A stretch of DNA of 7,708 nt from Bacteroidota bacterium (GCA_030642585.1 DAOWNN010000101.1:1-7708); one strand, 5' to 3'. Positions 1 through 6,549 are shown, counted from the first letter of the stretch. A program made the numbers and translations. Notes: generated by a model not told the origin, from the letters alone.

Positions 1-912
1 AGTAGAAGGAACCGACCCTTTTAAAGTTTTTGGAGCTTCCCATAACTGATGTATTTTACCAGCAGAAATATTATATGTCATAATTTTCCATGCAGTGTGA
101 CGTGCTGGTAAAATAGAATCTACCGCGCCTCCACGACCAGGTTGCCTGATAAAGGCTAGTTGATTGTCTTCTGACCAACGTGGAGATGCATCGCGATTAA
201 AAGAAGGAGAGACCCAAAGAATCGGAGTATTCAGATCCTGAAAAACTCCAATAAAAGAATGGCCTCCACGATTCGATCGAAAAGCCAGCTTTGATCCGTC
301 TGGAGACCATACCGGAGAATCATTTCTCCCCCGGGTAGAAAATATTTTTCTTGCTTCGCCAGACCCATCTACAGGAACTTTCCATATTTGACCTCCACGA
401 ACAAATACCACCTCATTGCTTCGTGGTGAAATAACAGGATTCCCTCCCTCTCCCAACAAAATTGGCTCTCCCCCTTTAAACCGGATACTCCAGATCTGTA
501 CCCTGGGAGGTTCCGGATTAAAAGTTGGATTTACCGGAAGGGCATCATCCCAATTAGATCCAAAATCTCCACCCCGAATATAAACACACCATTCCCCATC
601 TGCAGATAAAGAAAGACTTGAAATAGCCTGTCCATCATCCTCCATATAAGAACTCAATTGCCGTGCTTTATAATCAGGACCTTCGGCAACATAAATATTG
701 CGCAAGCCCTCTTTATCAACAGCCCAGGCTATTCTGGTTCCGGTAGCTGCCGAAGTCAGATTAGAAGGAAAAGGATATGATTTAACCTGACTCAATGAAA
801 ATATTTGGTCCTTATTAACATCAGACTGGGCAATCAACATATAAGGAGTAAAAACAAGAATTACTCCTATTAAAATGCCAGAAATTGTAAAATGTAAACT
901 ATTGGTTTTCAT
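1..912 (-). CDS. S9-family (DPP-IV-like) secreted peptidase, N-terminal part
   Basis: This is the start of a minus-strand gene whose 3' part lies outside the window; 304 codons are visible from the ATG at 912-910. Residues 1-29 form a signal peptide ending in LIAQ, so the product is exported. The rest reads as a TolB/PD40-like beta-propeller: the blade motif WSPDGSKLAF falls at about 202-211, a weaker SLSADGEWCVYI at about 101-112, and SPRSNEVVFV at about 162-171. This arrangement (signal peptide, SxV-type start, propeller with SPDG blades) is typical of prolyl-oligopeptidase/DPP-IV (S9) peptidases or of amidohydrolases with a propeller. The catalytic domain is not visible, so peptidase activity is inferred. 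It diverges from the sigma factor gene across a 153-base gap. An alternative is a propeller-amidohydrolase fusion. Confidence 0.8.
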   Translation of the reverse strand, partial: MKTNSLHFTISGILIGVILVFTPYMLIAQSDVNKDQIFSLSQVKSYPFPSNLTSAATGTRIAWAVDKEGLRNIYVAEGPDYKARQLSSYMEDDGQAISSLSLSADGEWCVYIRGGDFGSNWDDALPVNPTFNPEPPRVQIWSIRFKGGEPILLGEGGNPVISPRSNEVVFVRGGQIWKVPVDGSGEARKIFSTRGRNDSPVWSPDGSKLAFRSNRGGHSFIGVFQDLNTPILWVSPSFNRDASPRWSEDNQLAFIRQPGRGGAVDSILPARHTAWKIMTYNISAGKIHQLWEAPKTLKGSVPST

Positions 913-1065
913 GACTTATTTATTTAAATGAACAATCTCGCAGCCTCGGAAGGGAACCCTCTGGAATAAGTTGTCAATATATAAAAAGAAAACTGATTTA
1001 TTCGGAAAATTGAAACCTCCTTCTTGAAAAAATTGCTTTTCAAAGTCTTTTAACTACTTTTAAAT
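913..1065. promoter_or_regulatory. Divergent intergenic region between peptidase and sigma factor genes
   Basis: This 153-base A/T-rich gap separates two divergently transcribed genes and must hold both promoters. For the plus strand there is a candidate Bacteroidota-type promoter close to the sigma factor start (listed separately). I found no convincing counterpart for the minus-strand gene. No strong hairpin or operator-like palindrome was noticed. Confidence 0.5.
1032..1062 (+). promoter_or_regulatory. Candidate Bacteroidota -33/-7 promoter of the sigma factor gene
   Basis: ATTG at 1032-1035 is followed, after exactly 19 bases, by TACTTTTA at 1055-1062. The primary-sigma consensus in Bacteroidota is TTTG, about 19 bases, then TAnnTTTG, so each box has one mismatch. 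The -7 box ends only three bases before the ATG at 1066, so a start of transcription at the usual distance would give a leaderless or nearly leaderless message. In A/T-rich DNA such matches can arise by chance. Confidence 0.35.
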
Positions 1066-1623
1066 ATGCTTGTTGAAAAAAATCTGCTCTCTCAATGGGT
1101 AGAAAACTATACCGAGGGTCTACATTCCTGGGCTTTTCATAAAGTTTCAGATGGGGATTTGGCTAAAGATCTGGTGCAGGACACTTTTCTTGCAGCAGCA
1201 GAAAAGATTGAATCTTTCAAGGGTGACAGCTCTCCTAAAACATGGTTATATTCAATTCTCAACCATAAAATTATTGATCACTACAGGAAAAAAGTAAACC
1301 AGCCGGTACGGATGGATAATCAATCTCTGGGTACTTTTTTTGATAAGAATGGTAGCTGGATTAAAGAAAAAAGGCCAAATAGCTGGCATGAAGATGAATC
1401 TCACTTACTGGATGATCTGGACTTCAGGGGCGTACTGGAAAAATGCCTTGAAGCTTTGCCGGAAAAATGGAGTACCGGTGTCAAGCTAAAATACCTGATG
1501 AGTAAAAAAGGTGAAGAAATTTGTCAGGAAATGGGAATTGCTCCTACCAATTTGTGGCAGATCATACACAGGGCTAAAGTACAATTAAGAGATTGTATTG
1601 AAAGTGCCTGGTTTCAAAACTAA
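1066..1623 (+). CDS. ECF-type RNA polymerase sigma factor
   Basis: This 185-residue protein has the two-domain layout and length of an extracytoplasmic-function sigma-70 factor, which directs RNA polymerase to a specific promoter set. Region 2 spans about residues 10-77: DLAKDLVQDTFLAA at 31-44 is the core-binding helix, and SPKTWLYSILNHKIIDHYRK at 56-75 covers the -10 recognition part. Region 4 spans about 120-182, with LEKCLEALPEKW and a helix-turn-helix around EICQEMGIAPTNLWQIIHRAK (151-171). The linker (78-118) is longer than in minimal ECF factors, as in the TIGR02943-like group. The anti-sigma gene follows after 7 bases, so the two are surely co-transcribed. Its own promoter looks like a housekeeping type rather than an obvious autoregulated site. 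Confidence 0.93.
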   Translation: MLVEKNLLSQWVENYTEGLHSWAFHKVSDGDLAKDLVQDTFLAAAEKIESFKGDSSPKTWLYSILNHKIIDHYRKKVNQPVRMDNQSLGTFFDKNGSWIKEKRPNSWHEDESHLLDDLDFRGVLEKCLEALPEKWSTGVKLKYLMSKKGEEICQEMGIAPTNLWQIIHRAKVQLRDCIESAWFQN

Positions 1624-1630
1624 AAATTGA

Positions 1631-1897
1631 ATGAAAAAACTAATGCACATATTGTTTTTGTCCTGTCTGAAGGCAACTGAACTGATTGAAAAAAAATTCA
1701 GGTTCAGGCTGTCATTCAGGGAAAAACTGCAACTTAAAATGCATAAATCAATGTGTGATGCCTGTACAAGATATGAAAAGCAAAGTATCCTCATCGAAAA
1801 GGGTCTCTCAACCTTAGACGAAAAGGTTCCTGATGAAAAAGACATAGTACATTTGAAACACCTTATAATTCAAAAATTAGAAAATACTTCCGGGTAA
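1631..1897 (+). CDS. Zinc-binding (ZAS-type) anti-sigma factor
   Basis: This small 88-residue protein without a transmembrane segment is predicted to hold the adjacent sigma factor inactive. It shows the ZAS zinc motif H-x3-C-x2-C at His38, Cys42 and Cys45, with an upstream Cys12 as fourth ligand. The spacing from Cys12 to His38 equals that recalled for the redox-sensing anti-sigma factor RsrA of Streptomyces. The central stretch LSFREKLQLKMHKSMCDAC resembles the soluble zf-HC2-like anti-sigma proteins of many Gram-negative bacteria. It lies 7 bases after the sigma gene. Its stop codon TAA (1895-1897) directly abuts an ATG at 1898 in the same frame. Redox sensing is an inference from the ligands; the family also includes proteins not shown to sense oxidants. 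Confidence 0.85.
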   Translation: MKKLMHILFLSCLKATELIEKKFRFRLSFREKLQLKMHKSMCDACTRYEKQSILIEKGLSTLDEKVPDEKDIVHLKHLIIQKLENTSG

Positions 1898-3138
1898 ATG
1901 AAAAACCAGGGGTCAATTAATCTGTTTTCTTATTATTTCAGGCCAGGGTAGGAGAAGTAATTGATAAATGCCCTTCATGTAAAGAAAAAACAAGGTGGAT
2001 CCCCACAAAATTACTCTCACCAATATTTACTAATGATGAAACTTTAGAAAGCCTTGCTTTATTTGCCCGCTATAATCCTCAACCACTTTTCAGGCTTGAT
2101 TCAAAAGGAATCATTCTTAATTCAAATCTTGCATCGGATGTTCTTTTTAATTTAGAAACCCTGGTTGGTGAAAATATTGTACAGCTTTTTCCTGAATTAC
2201 TAAAAATCAGATTCAGCGATTTAATTAGTAATGAAGAAGTAAAAGAAATAATGATTTCAACTAAAGGGAAATTTTTTAATCTTGTTTTCAAGGGAGTTTC
2301 AGCTCTATCTAATATTAATGTATATGGAAATGACATAACCAGGGTTATTCTAAATGAAATAAAGATAAAAGATCAGGCAAAATCAATAAATGAAAGTATC
2401 CAGTATTCATTGTTTATCCAAAAGGCTATGCTGCCATCGGAAGAGAACCTGGATAAAATATTCCCGGTCAGTTTTGTTTTAAATAAACCCCGTGATATTG
2501 TAAGCGGAGATTTTTATTGGATAAGTGAAATTGGTAAACTTAAAATTGTAGTTGTATCTGATAGCACCGGACATGGAGTGCCCGGAGCCCTAATGAGTAT
2601 GATAGGAATTTCAATGTTGAATGAAATTATTTTAAGAGAAAAAAAATATGACCCCGAAGTAATTTTAAACTGCTTGAGAGAAAGAATTATTCTCTCATTG
2701 TCTTCAGGAACCGAAGACTCAGGTATTAGTGATGGGTGGGATATTGCTATTGCTGTAATTAACACTGAAAAAAATAATATTCGTTTTGCCGGGGCCTATA
2801 ATCCCTTATATATTAATAGAAACAATGAACTTCTTATTCTCGAAGCCGATCGAATGCCGGTAAGGAAACATGTAAAAGACAAAATTCCTTTTACTGTGAA
2901 AACCTTGCAAATATTACCTGGTGACCAGTTTTATCTTTTTAGTGATGGTTATAAAGATCAGTTTGGCGGAGAAAGAAATAAAAAATTCTCCTCCAGGGCA
3001 TTTCATAGCCTTATACAACAATTGGGTGAAATCCCTTTTGAAGATCAATATGATGTTTTGAATGACAGATTTAATTCCTGGAAACAAGAATATGACCAGA
3101 TTGATGATGTGCTGGTGATGGGATTTAAGCTTGATTAA
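1898..3138 (+). CDS. PAS domain plus SpoIIE/RsbU-type serine phosphatase; start region frame-broken or non-canonical
   Basis: The continuous frame runs from 1921 (after TAA 1918-1920) to the TAA at 3136-3138. It encodes a CPSC motif near the start, a PAS-like domain (ALFARYNPQPLFRLDSKGII, from about 2059), a short helical linker with QYSLFIQKAMLP, then a PPM/SpoIIE phosphatase domain. Conserved phosphatase signatures are SGDFYW, DSTGHGVPGALMSMIG, DGWDIAIAV, FAGAYNPLY, YLFSDGYKDQFGG and IDDVLVMGF; the metal-binding aspartates are present. The family dephosphorylates serine on anti-sigma-factor antagonists. The frame contains no ATG, GTG or TTG before the ATG at 2251, which would cut off the PAS domain. 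An ATG at 1898, directly after the anti-sigma stop, opens another frame that ends at 1949-1951; one missing base between about 1921 and 1948 would join the two. An ATT at 1960 preceded by GGAG is another possible start. The product is thus either frameshifted, AUU-started, or a 295-residue phosphatase from 2251. Confidence 0.78.
1951..1962 (+). promoter_or_regulatory. Candidate ribosome binding site with ATT start for the PAS-phosphatase
   Basis: GGAG at 1951-1954 lies five bases before an ATT codon (1960-1962) in the frame of the phosphatase. AUU initiation is rare but known (infC). Starting here would give 392 residues with the whole PAS domain. Bacteroidota rarely rely on Shine-Dalgarno pairing, so this is only one of three explanations for the missing start codon. 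Confidence 0.2.
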
Positions 3139-3161
3139 ACCATTTTATTGTGAAAATCAGC

Positions 3162-3188
3162 AAGAGATGTTTTGCTCATCTCTTCTTC
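3162..3188 (+). terminator. Possible terminator of the sigma/anti-sigma/phosphatase cluster
   Basis: A perfect 8-base stem (AAGAGATG at 3162-3169 with CATCTCTT at 3177-3184) encloses a 7-base loop, 24 bases after the phosphatase stop codon. The tail is TCTTC-like rather than a clean T run and the stem is not GC-rich, so termination would be modest. Position argues for a terminator; sequence alone is equivocal. Confidence 0.4.
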
Positions 3189-3292
3189 AAAAACCCTGTC
3201 AGGACTTCACAATAACAATTCCTTTGCTCATGAATTTGTTCTCACTTCCTGCCTGCCGGTAAGTATAAGGTTTGTTCTCAATTTGCTCAGAC

Positions 3293-3376
3293 TCTGACAG
3301 GTTTTTTCTTCCCCTGTGCGCCCTGAACATTTTCTTACTCATCCCTCACCTCTTCTTCTGTCAGGTTTTCTTTTCC
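3293..3376 (+). repeat. Imperfect 20-base direct repeat
   Basis: TCTGACAGGTTTTTTCTTCC at 3293-3312 recurs as TCTGTCAGGTTTTCTTTTCC at 3357-3376, with 17 of 20 positions identical and a 64-base offset. The core CTGWCAG is itself palindromic. A further CTGTCAGG lies at 3196-3203 and another at 4172-4179, before the next gene. The repeat could be an operator or the relic of a local duplication. Confidence 0.5.
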
Positions 3377-3410
3377 ACACGACTACATACATGTAATAAA
3401 AACAAATGCA

Positions 3411-4154
3411 ATGATTAAAACTCATTTAATAATAAAGTTACTGTTGATCTCTATGTCCATTTTCGGACAAAAGGAGATAATAAGCCAGGTAGATGCCCTG
3501 GAATTTGACCGTCTGGTAAAACAAAATAATGGCATTTTACTTGATGTACGAACAAATTCGGAATTTAACAATGGACATATAGCAAATTCCGGTAATCTTA
3601 ATTTTTATTCCTTGAGTTTTAGAAAGAAATTGTCACTATTGCCCCGTGATCAAGCTATTTATTTGTATTGCAATACAGGATACAGAAGTGAAAAAGCAGC
3701 AGAATTCTTACTCAATAATGGCTATTCTAATGTATATAATCTGGAACATGGAATTATGGAATGGGACCTGGAAGAATTACCTGTTATTGTAGAACCCGGA
3801 GCCCGTCCTGACCTCGACAATAAAATGGAAACAGAAAGGTATTATGCTCTGATTAAGTCTGATCCTCTCGTTTTTATAGATTTTTATGCACCCTGGTGTG
3901 GCCCCTGTCGAAAGATGATGCCCCTGATAGACAGCCTGAAAGTAGAATACCTTGAGGATATTCACGTCGTAAAAATAAATGTGGATGCCAGCAAAAAGCT
4001 GATTAAGCACCTGAAACTAATTGGAGTCCCATACCTGGCATTTTACAATAAAGGAGAATTGGTATATACTCAAAACGGAGCAGCGACAAGAGCTGAACTC
4101 ACAAATTTATTTCAGACAAATATCCTCAAGCAAGGCTTATCTGCAATTCATTAA
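3411..4154 (+). CDS. Periplasmic rhodanese-thioredoxin fusion protein
   Basis: This 247-residue protein joins two thiol-active domains. Residues 1-19 form a signal peptide with a hydrophobic core (LIIKLLLISMSIFG) and no lipobox, so it likely acts in the periplasm. A rhodanese domain covers about 27-125: LDVRTNSEFNNGHI (44-57) and the active-site loop C-N-T-G-Y-R-S with catalytic Cys87, followed by GYSNVYNLEHGIMEW. A thioredoxin fold covers about 140-240, with FYAPWCGPCRKM (Cys163 and Cys166) and the cis-proline in GVPYLAFY (Pro207). Both active sites are intact. The rhodanese half would carry sulfane sulfur as a persulfide and the thioredoxin half could reduce it or other disulfides; this coupling is inferred from the fusion. 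It is the first gene of a same-strand group with the OB-fold and YceI genes, 76 bases before the next one. Confidence 0.92.
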   Translation: MIKTHLIIKLLLISMSIFGQKEIISQVDALEFDRLVKQNNGILLDVRTNSEFNNGHIANSGNLNFYSLSFRKKLSLLPRDQAIYLYCNTGYRSEKAAEFLLNNGYSNVYNLEHGIMEWDLEELPVIVEPGARPDLDNKMETERYYALIKSDPLVFIDFYAPWCGPCRKMMPLIDSLKVEYLEDIHVVKINVDASKKLIKHLKLIGVPYLAFYNKGELVYTQNGAATRAELTNLFQTNILKQGLSAIH

Positions 4155-4171
4155 GCAAAATAATTTAAAAA

Positions 4172-4179
4172 CTGTCAGG
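4172..4179 (+). other. Fourth copy of the CTGTCAGG motif, upstream of the OB-fold gene
   Basis: CTGTCAGG followed by TTT sits in the 76-base gap between the rhodanese-thioredoxin and OB-fold genes, 51 bases before the latter's start. It matches the copies at 3196, 3294 and 3358, so the motif flanks the rhodanese-thioredoxin gene on both sides. The motif is short enough for chance to be possible. Confidence 0.3.
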
Positions 4180-4230
4180 TTTGGGATTTTAAACGACTAT
4201 ATGAAAAATTGAAACAAACAATTAATCAAA

Positions 4231-4713
4231 ATGAAAAAAAGAAAAACCTTAAAGATTCTGATTTTACTTGCCATAACAGGCTTACTAATTGGAGGGGCTG
4301 CAATAATCTATTTGTTCAATATGCCCCACCAGGATATTCAATCATCAAAAACAGATTATTTCCTGACAAGTACTCAAATTGTGGAGGAATACCTGGCAGA
4401 TACACAGTCTGCAAATGAAAAATATCTTGCTGATGACGGGAACTCAAAAATTCTTGAAATAACCGGAATAATAAATATGATATCTGAAGATTTCAACAAA
4501 CAAATAGTTATCCTGATGAAAGAAAAAGGGAGCAAAGCAGGTGTGAGTGCTTCATTCACAGAAGAGACCAATGCCAATGCAGCACAGTTAACAGTGGGAC
4601 AAACTGTCACTATTAAAGGAGTGATTCGTTCCGGGGCAAATTATGATGAAGATCTTGAGCTTTTTGAGAATGTTATTCTGGAAAAATGCGACGTCATTAT
4701 TACACAAAATTAA
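4231..4713 (+). CDS. Membrane-anchored OB-fold protein (tRNA_anti-like family)
   Basis: This 160-residue protein has a basic N terminus (MKKRK) and one transmembrane helix (about 7-29), with the remainder outside the cytoplasm. The stretch NMPHQDIQSSKTDYFLTS and a helix with EEYLADTQSANEKYLAD lead into an OB-fold: ILEITGIINMI (74-84), QIVILM (91-96), VGQTVTIKGVIRSG (122-135) and LFENVILEKCDVI (144-156). This matches the 'tRNA_anti-like' family, common in Bacteroidota and often encoded beside YceI proteins, as here (YceI gene 32 bases downstream). Despite the family name there is no evidence that it binds tRNA, and its role is unknown. The leader is A-rich without a Shine-Dalgarno site. Confidence 0.8.
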   Translation: MKKRKTLKILILLAITGLLIGGAAIIYLFNMPHQDIQSSKTDYFLTSTQIVEEYLADTQSANEKYLADDGNSKILEITGIINMISEDFNKQIVILMKEKGSKAGVSASFTEETNANAAQLTVGQTVTIKGVIRSGANYDEDLELFENVILEKCDVIITQN

Positions 4714-4745
4714 CAATTATATAAATAAATTAAACAATCAAAAAC

Positions 4746-5312
4746 ATGAAAAAAGTAAGTGTTTTATTAATCGGATTTATGCTGCTGGTCGCGGGAAATG
4801 CGTACAGTCAGGAAAACAACAAATTAGTAAGCTCTAAGTCTCAAATTAAATTTCACTCTCACACTTCGGTCGAAGATATTGAAGCCAATAACTATACGGC
4901 CGTAGGTACTATTAATACTGAAACAGGAGAATTTGTTTATTCTGTTCCCATGCAGGGATTTGAGTTTGAAATAGCACTCATGCAGAAGCACTTTAACAGT
5001 GACAATTTTCTGGATACAAAAGCTTTTCCAAAAGCTAAAATAAAAGGCAAGATCACTAAGCTTGACGAAGTTGACTTTACAAAGGATGGTATCTATCCTG
5101 TATCGGTAGAAGGAGAATTGACCATTAAGGGAGTAACTAAAACAGTTCATGAGAAAGCAAGCATTACAGTAAAATCAAATGCTGTACATGTACAAAGCAG
5201 TTTTAATGTTGTTCTGGCTGATTATGGTATAGAATTTTTGAAAGGGAAGCCCTCAAAAAACATTGCAAAAGAAGTGGAAGTTACCGTACATGGTGAGTAT
5301 TCACAGGAATAA
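4746..5312 (+). CDS. YceI-family periplasmic lipocalin-like protein
   Basis: This 188-residue protein has a signal peptide with cleavage expected after AYS (residue 21), giving a periplasmic product. The rest is a complete YceI domain: SSKSQIKFHSHTSVEDIEA, the central MQKHFNSDNFLDTKAFPKAK (about 79-98), VEGELTIKGVTKTVH and the C-terminal VTVHGEYSQE. YceI proteins form a lipocalin-like barrel that binds amphiphilic or isoprenoid molecules, and E. coli YceI is induced by base and osmotic stress; the ligand here is unknown. It is the last gene of the group starting at 3411, and a strong terminator begins directly after its stop codon. Confidence 0.92.
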   Translation: MKKVSVLLIGFMLLVAGNAYSQENNKLVSSKSQIKFHSHTSVEDIEANNYTAVGTINTETGEFVYSVPMQGFEFEIALMQKHFNSDNFLDTKAFPKAKIKGKITKLDEVDFTKDGIYPVSVEGELTIKGVTKTVHEKASITVKSNAVHVQSSFNVVLADYGIEFLKGKPSKNIAKEVEVTVHGEYSQE

Positions 5313-5317
5313 ATTTT

Positions 5318-5360
5318 AAAAAGGCACATACTGGATAAAGTATGTATGTGCCTTTTCTTT
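5318..5360 (+). terminator. Strong intrinsic terminator after the YceI gene
   Basis: A perfect 13-base stem pairs AAAAGGCACATAC (5319-5331) with GTATGTGCCTTTT (5344-5356), closing a 12-base loop and followed by CTTTT. It starts 6 bases after the YceI stop codon. The A run before the stem would make it work on the opposite strand as well, but no convergent gene exists here. It separates the redox/YceI operon from the DUF4833-LysE pair. Confidence 0.9.
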
Positions 5361-5391
5361 TATCCGGTTATAAACAAATGATAAAACTTCA

Positions 5392-5925
5392 ATGAAAACA
5401 AAAAGTATACTTTCCGGATTTATTTTCCTGTTTTCATTTTTATCGTTTGCCTATTCAAAGTTTCCTGAAGAACCTGGCAGCAATAAGCTGTTCAAAATAA
5501 TAAGAAGCCGGGATTCTGACGAAGTCGTATATGATATTAATTTAACCAATACAGGTACAATAAATACATTAAATCCAATAAACATTTATTGGATTAAGAA
5601 AACAGAAAACGGAAATACTGAGCCGCTTACCCGGATACAAAAAAAATATGGATATGGACTAAAATTCCAAAATGTTGCTGATGAAAAAGCTGATTTTGAA
5701 TTTATATCCTTCTTGGATAGATCATTCTTTATTAGAAGAGCCGATGATCATATTTACAAAGTATTTACATACTCAGATGATAGAAAAATTGAAGTAAACA
5801 GCCTGTTTATTCAGTTCGAAGGAAACTCCTGGATTCCTACAATCCTCAAAGTTGAACTTCACGGAATTGATCCCACTAATGGTAAGCTAATAGTTGAAAC
5901 AATTGTCCCTAAAGCTCAAAATTAA
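5392..5925 (+). CDS. Exported DUF4833-domain protein
   Basis: This 177-residue protein has a signal peptide (about 1-22, ending in FAYS) and a domain I recognise as DUF4833: LFKIIRSRDSDEVVYDINL, then LNPINIYWIKKTENG, then TRIQKKYGYGLKF, and a C-terminal HGIDPTNGKLIVETIV. DUF4833 proteins are exported proteins of unknown function found mainly in Bacteroidota. No catalytic motif is evident. The gene lies 79 bases past the YceI stop, beyond the terminator, so it needs its own promoter, which I could not identify. The LysE-family gene begins 15 bases after its stop, so the two are probably one transcript. Confidence 0.78.
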   Translation: MKTKSILSGFIFLFSFLSFAYSKFPEEPGSNKLFKIIRSRDSDEVVYDINLTNTGTINTLNPINIYWIKKTENGNTEPLTRIQKKYGYGLKFQNVADEKADFEFISFLDRSFFIRRADDHIYKVFTYSDDRKIEVNSLFIQFEGNSWIPTILKVELHGIDPTNGKLIVETIVPKAQN

Positions 5926-5940
5926 AAACAATAAAACATC

Positions 5941-6549
5941 ATGCCTGTCCTCGAAATCTCTTATCTTTTCATTGGCTTTGCAGCATGTACTGTTGGTGCT
6001 CTGCCTTTTGGGATCGTAAATCTTACGGTACTGGATGAAACTTTAAAAAAAGGAAATCGCAGCGCATTAAATATTGCACACGGAGCAGCAATTGTAGAAG
6101 TAATGTTCGGACTGGCAGCAATACTTACAGGAAGTTTGATTGATTCGTATCTGGATAATAATATATTTATTAATTACTTTATTTTAGGCTTATTCATTGT
6201 TTCAGGCATGGTCTTTTATTTCAATAAAAAACGCATTGACTTTCCCGGGAAATCACAATTTACAGGTTTTTTCAAAGGAGTTTTCCTGAACCTGATCAGC
6301 ATCCAGGTGTTTCTTTTTTGGATCCTTGCAATAGCATTTCTTTCAACAAAGAACCTTCGTCCGCCTGACTCAATTTCTATATTTATATTCCTTATTGGAA
6401 TCTGGTTGGGCAAAATGATGGTATTATGGTCTTACACAATTTTAAGTAAAAATATCATTGCCAAATCTCAAAAACTTTCTAATAATATGAATCGTATTAT
6501 CGGACTAATTTTATTTTCTGTAGCAATAATACAAGCCGTAAAAATGTAA
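5941..6549 (+). CDS. LysE-family membrane exporter
   Basis: This very hydrophobic 202-residue protein has the length of the LysE/RhtB family, whose members export amino acids or related small molecules across the inner membrane. About six membrane helices can be seen, near residues 5-27, 45-66, 73-92, 108-134, 144-166 and 184-201. The first helix carries the family-like GALPFGIVNLTVLDETLKKG segment (residues 19-38; most members have G-P-x-x and a xVxxxxxxxG pattern). The substrate cannot be told from sequence. It begins 15 bases after the DUF4833 gene and is likely co-transcribed with it. Confidence 0.82.
   Translation: MPVLEISYLFIGFAACTVGALPFGIVNLTVLDETLKKGNRSALNIAHGAAIVEVMFGLAAILTGSLIDSYLDNNIFINYFILGLFIVSGMVFYFNKKRIDFPGKSQFTGFFKGVFLNLISIQVFLFWILAIAFLSTKNLRPPDSISIFIFLIGIWLGKMMVLWSYTILSKNIIAKSQKLSNNMNRIIGLILFSVAIIQAVKM

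Larger units (their letters stand above)
3139..3410. other. 272-base intergenic spacer with hairpin and short repeated motifs
   Basis: No gene is seen on either strand. The stretch is pyrimidine-rich on the plus strand, unlike the purine-rich coding strand around it. It contains a hairpin just after the phosphatase gene and repeated words: TTTGCTCA at 3171, 3223 and 3282; TTTGTTCTCA at 3235 and 3271; CTCTTCTTC at 3180 and 3350; CTGTCAGG or CTGACAGG at 3196, 3294 and 3358. It must also contain the promoter of the rhodanese-thioredoxin gene, which I could not pinpoint. Confidence 0.6.

Noticed and set aside
1585..1845. Minus-strand open frame opposite the anti-sigma gene
   Set aside because: The plus-strand frame has a clear zinc-binding anti-sigma motif and operon spacing; the antisense frame shows no recognisable domain.
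1919..1951. Programmed -1 frameshift joining the ATG at 1898 to the phosphatase frame
   Set aside because: No canonical X-XXY-YYZ slippery heptamer lies in the overlap in the right frame, and I see no strong downstream stem-loop; a missing base or alternative start is simpler.
3139..3410. Small protein or tRNA gene in the spacer
   Set aside because: No cloverleaf-like set of stems and no start codon followed by a credible coding frame was found.
4021..4418. Two short plus-strand frames overlapping the end of the rhodanese-thioredoxin gene and the start of the OB-fold gene
   Set aside because: They are out-of-frame shadows of two recognised genes and have no plausible protein features.
4824..5150. 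108-residue minus-strand frame inside the YceI gene
   Set aside because: The YceI domain fully explains the plus strand, and the antisense product has no known motif.
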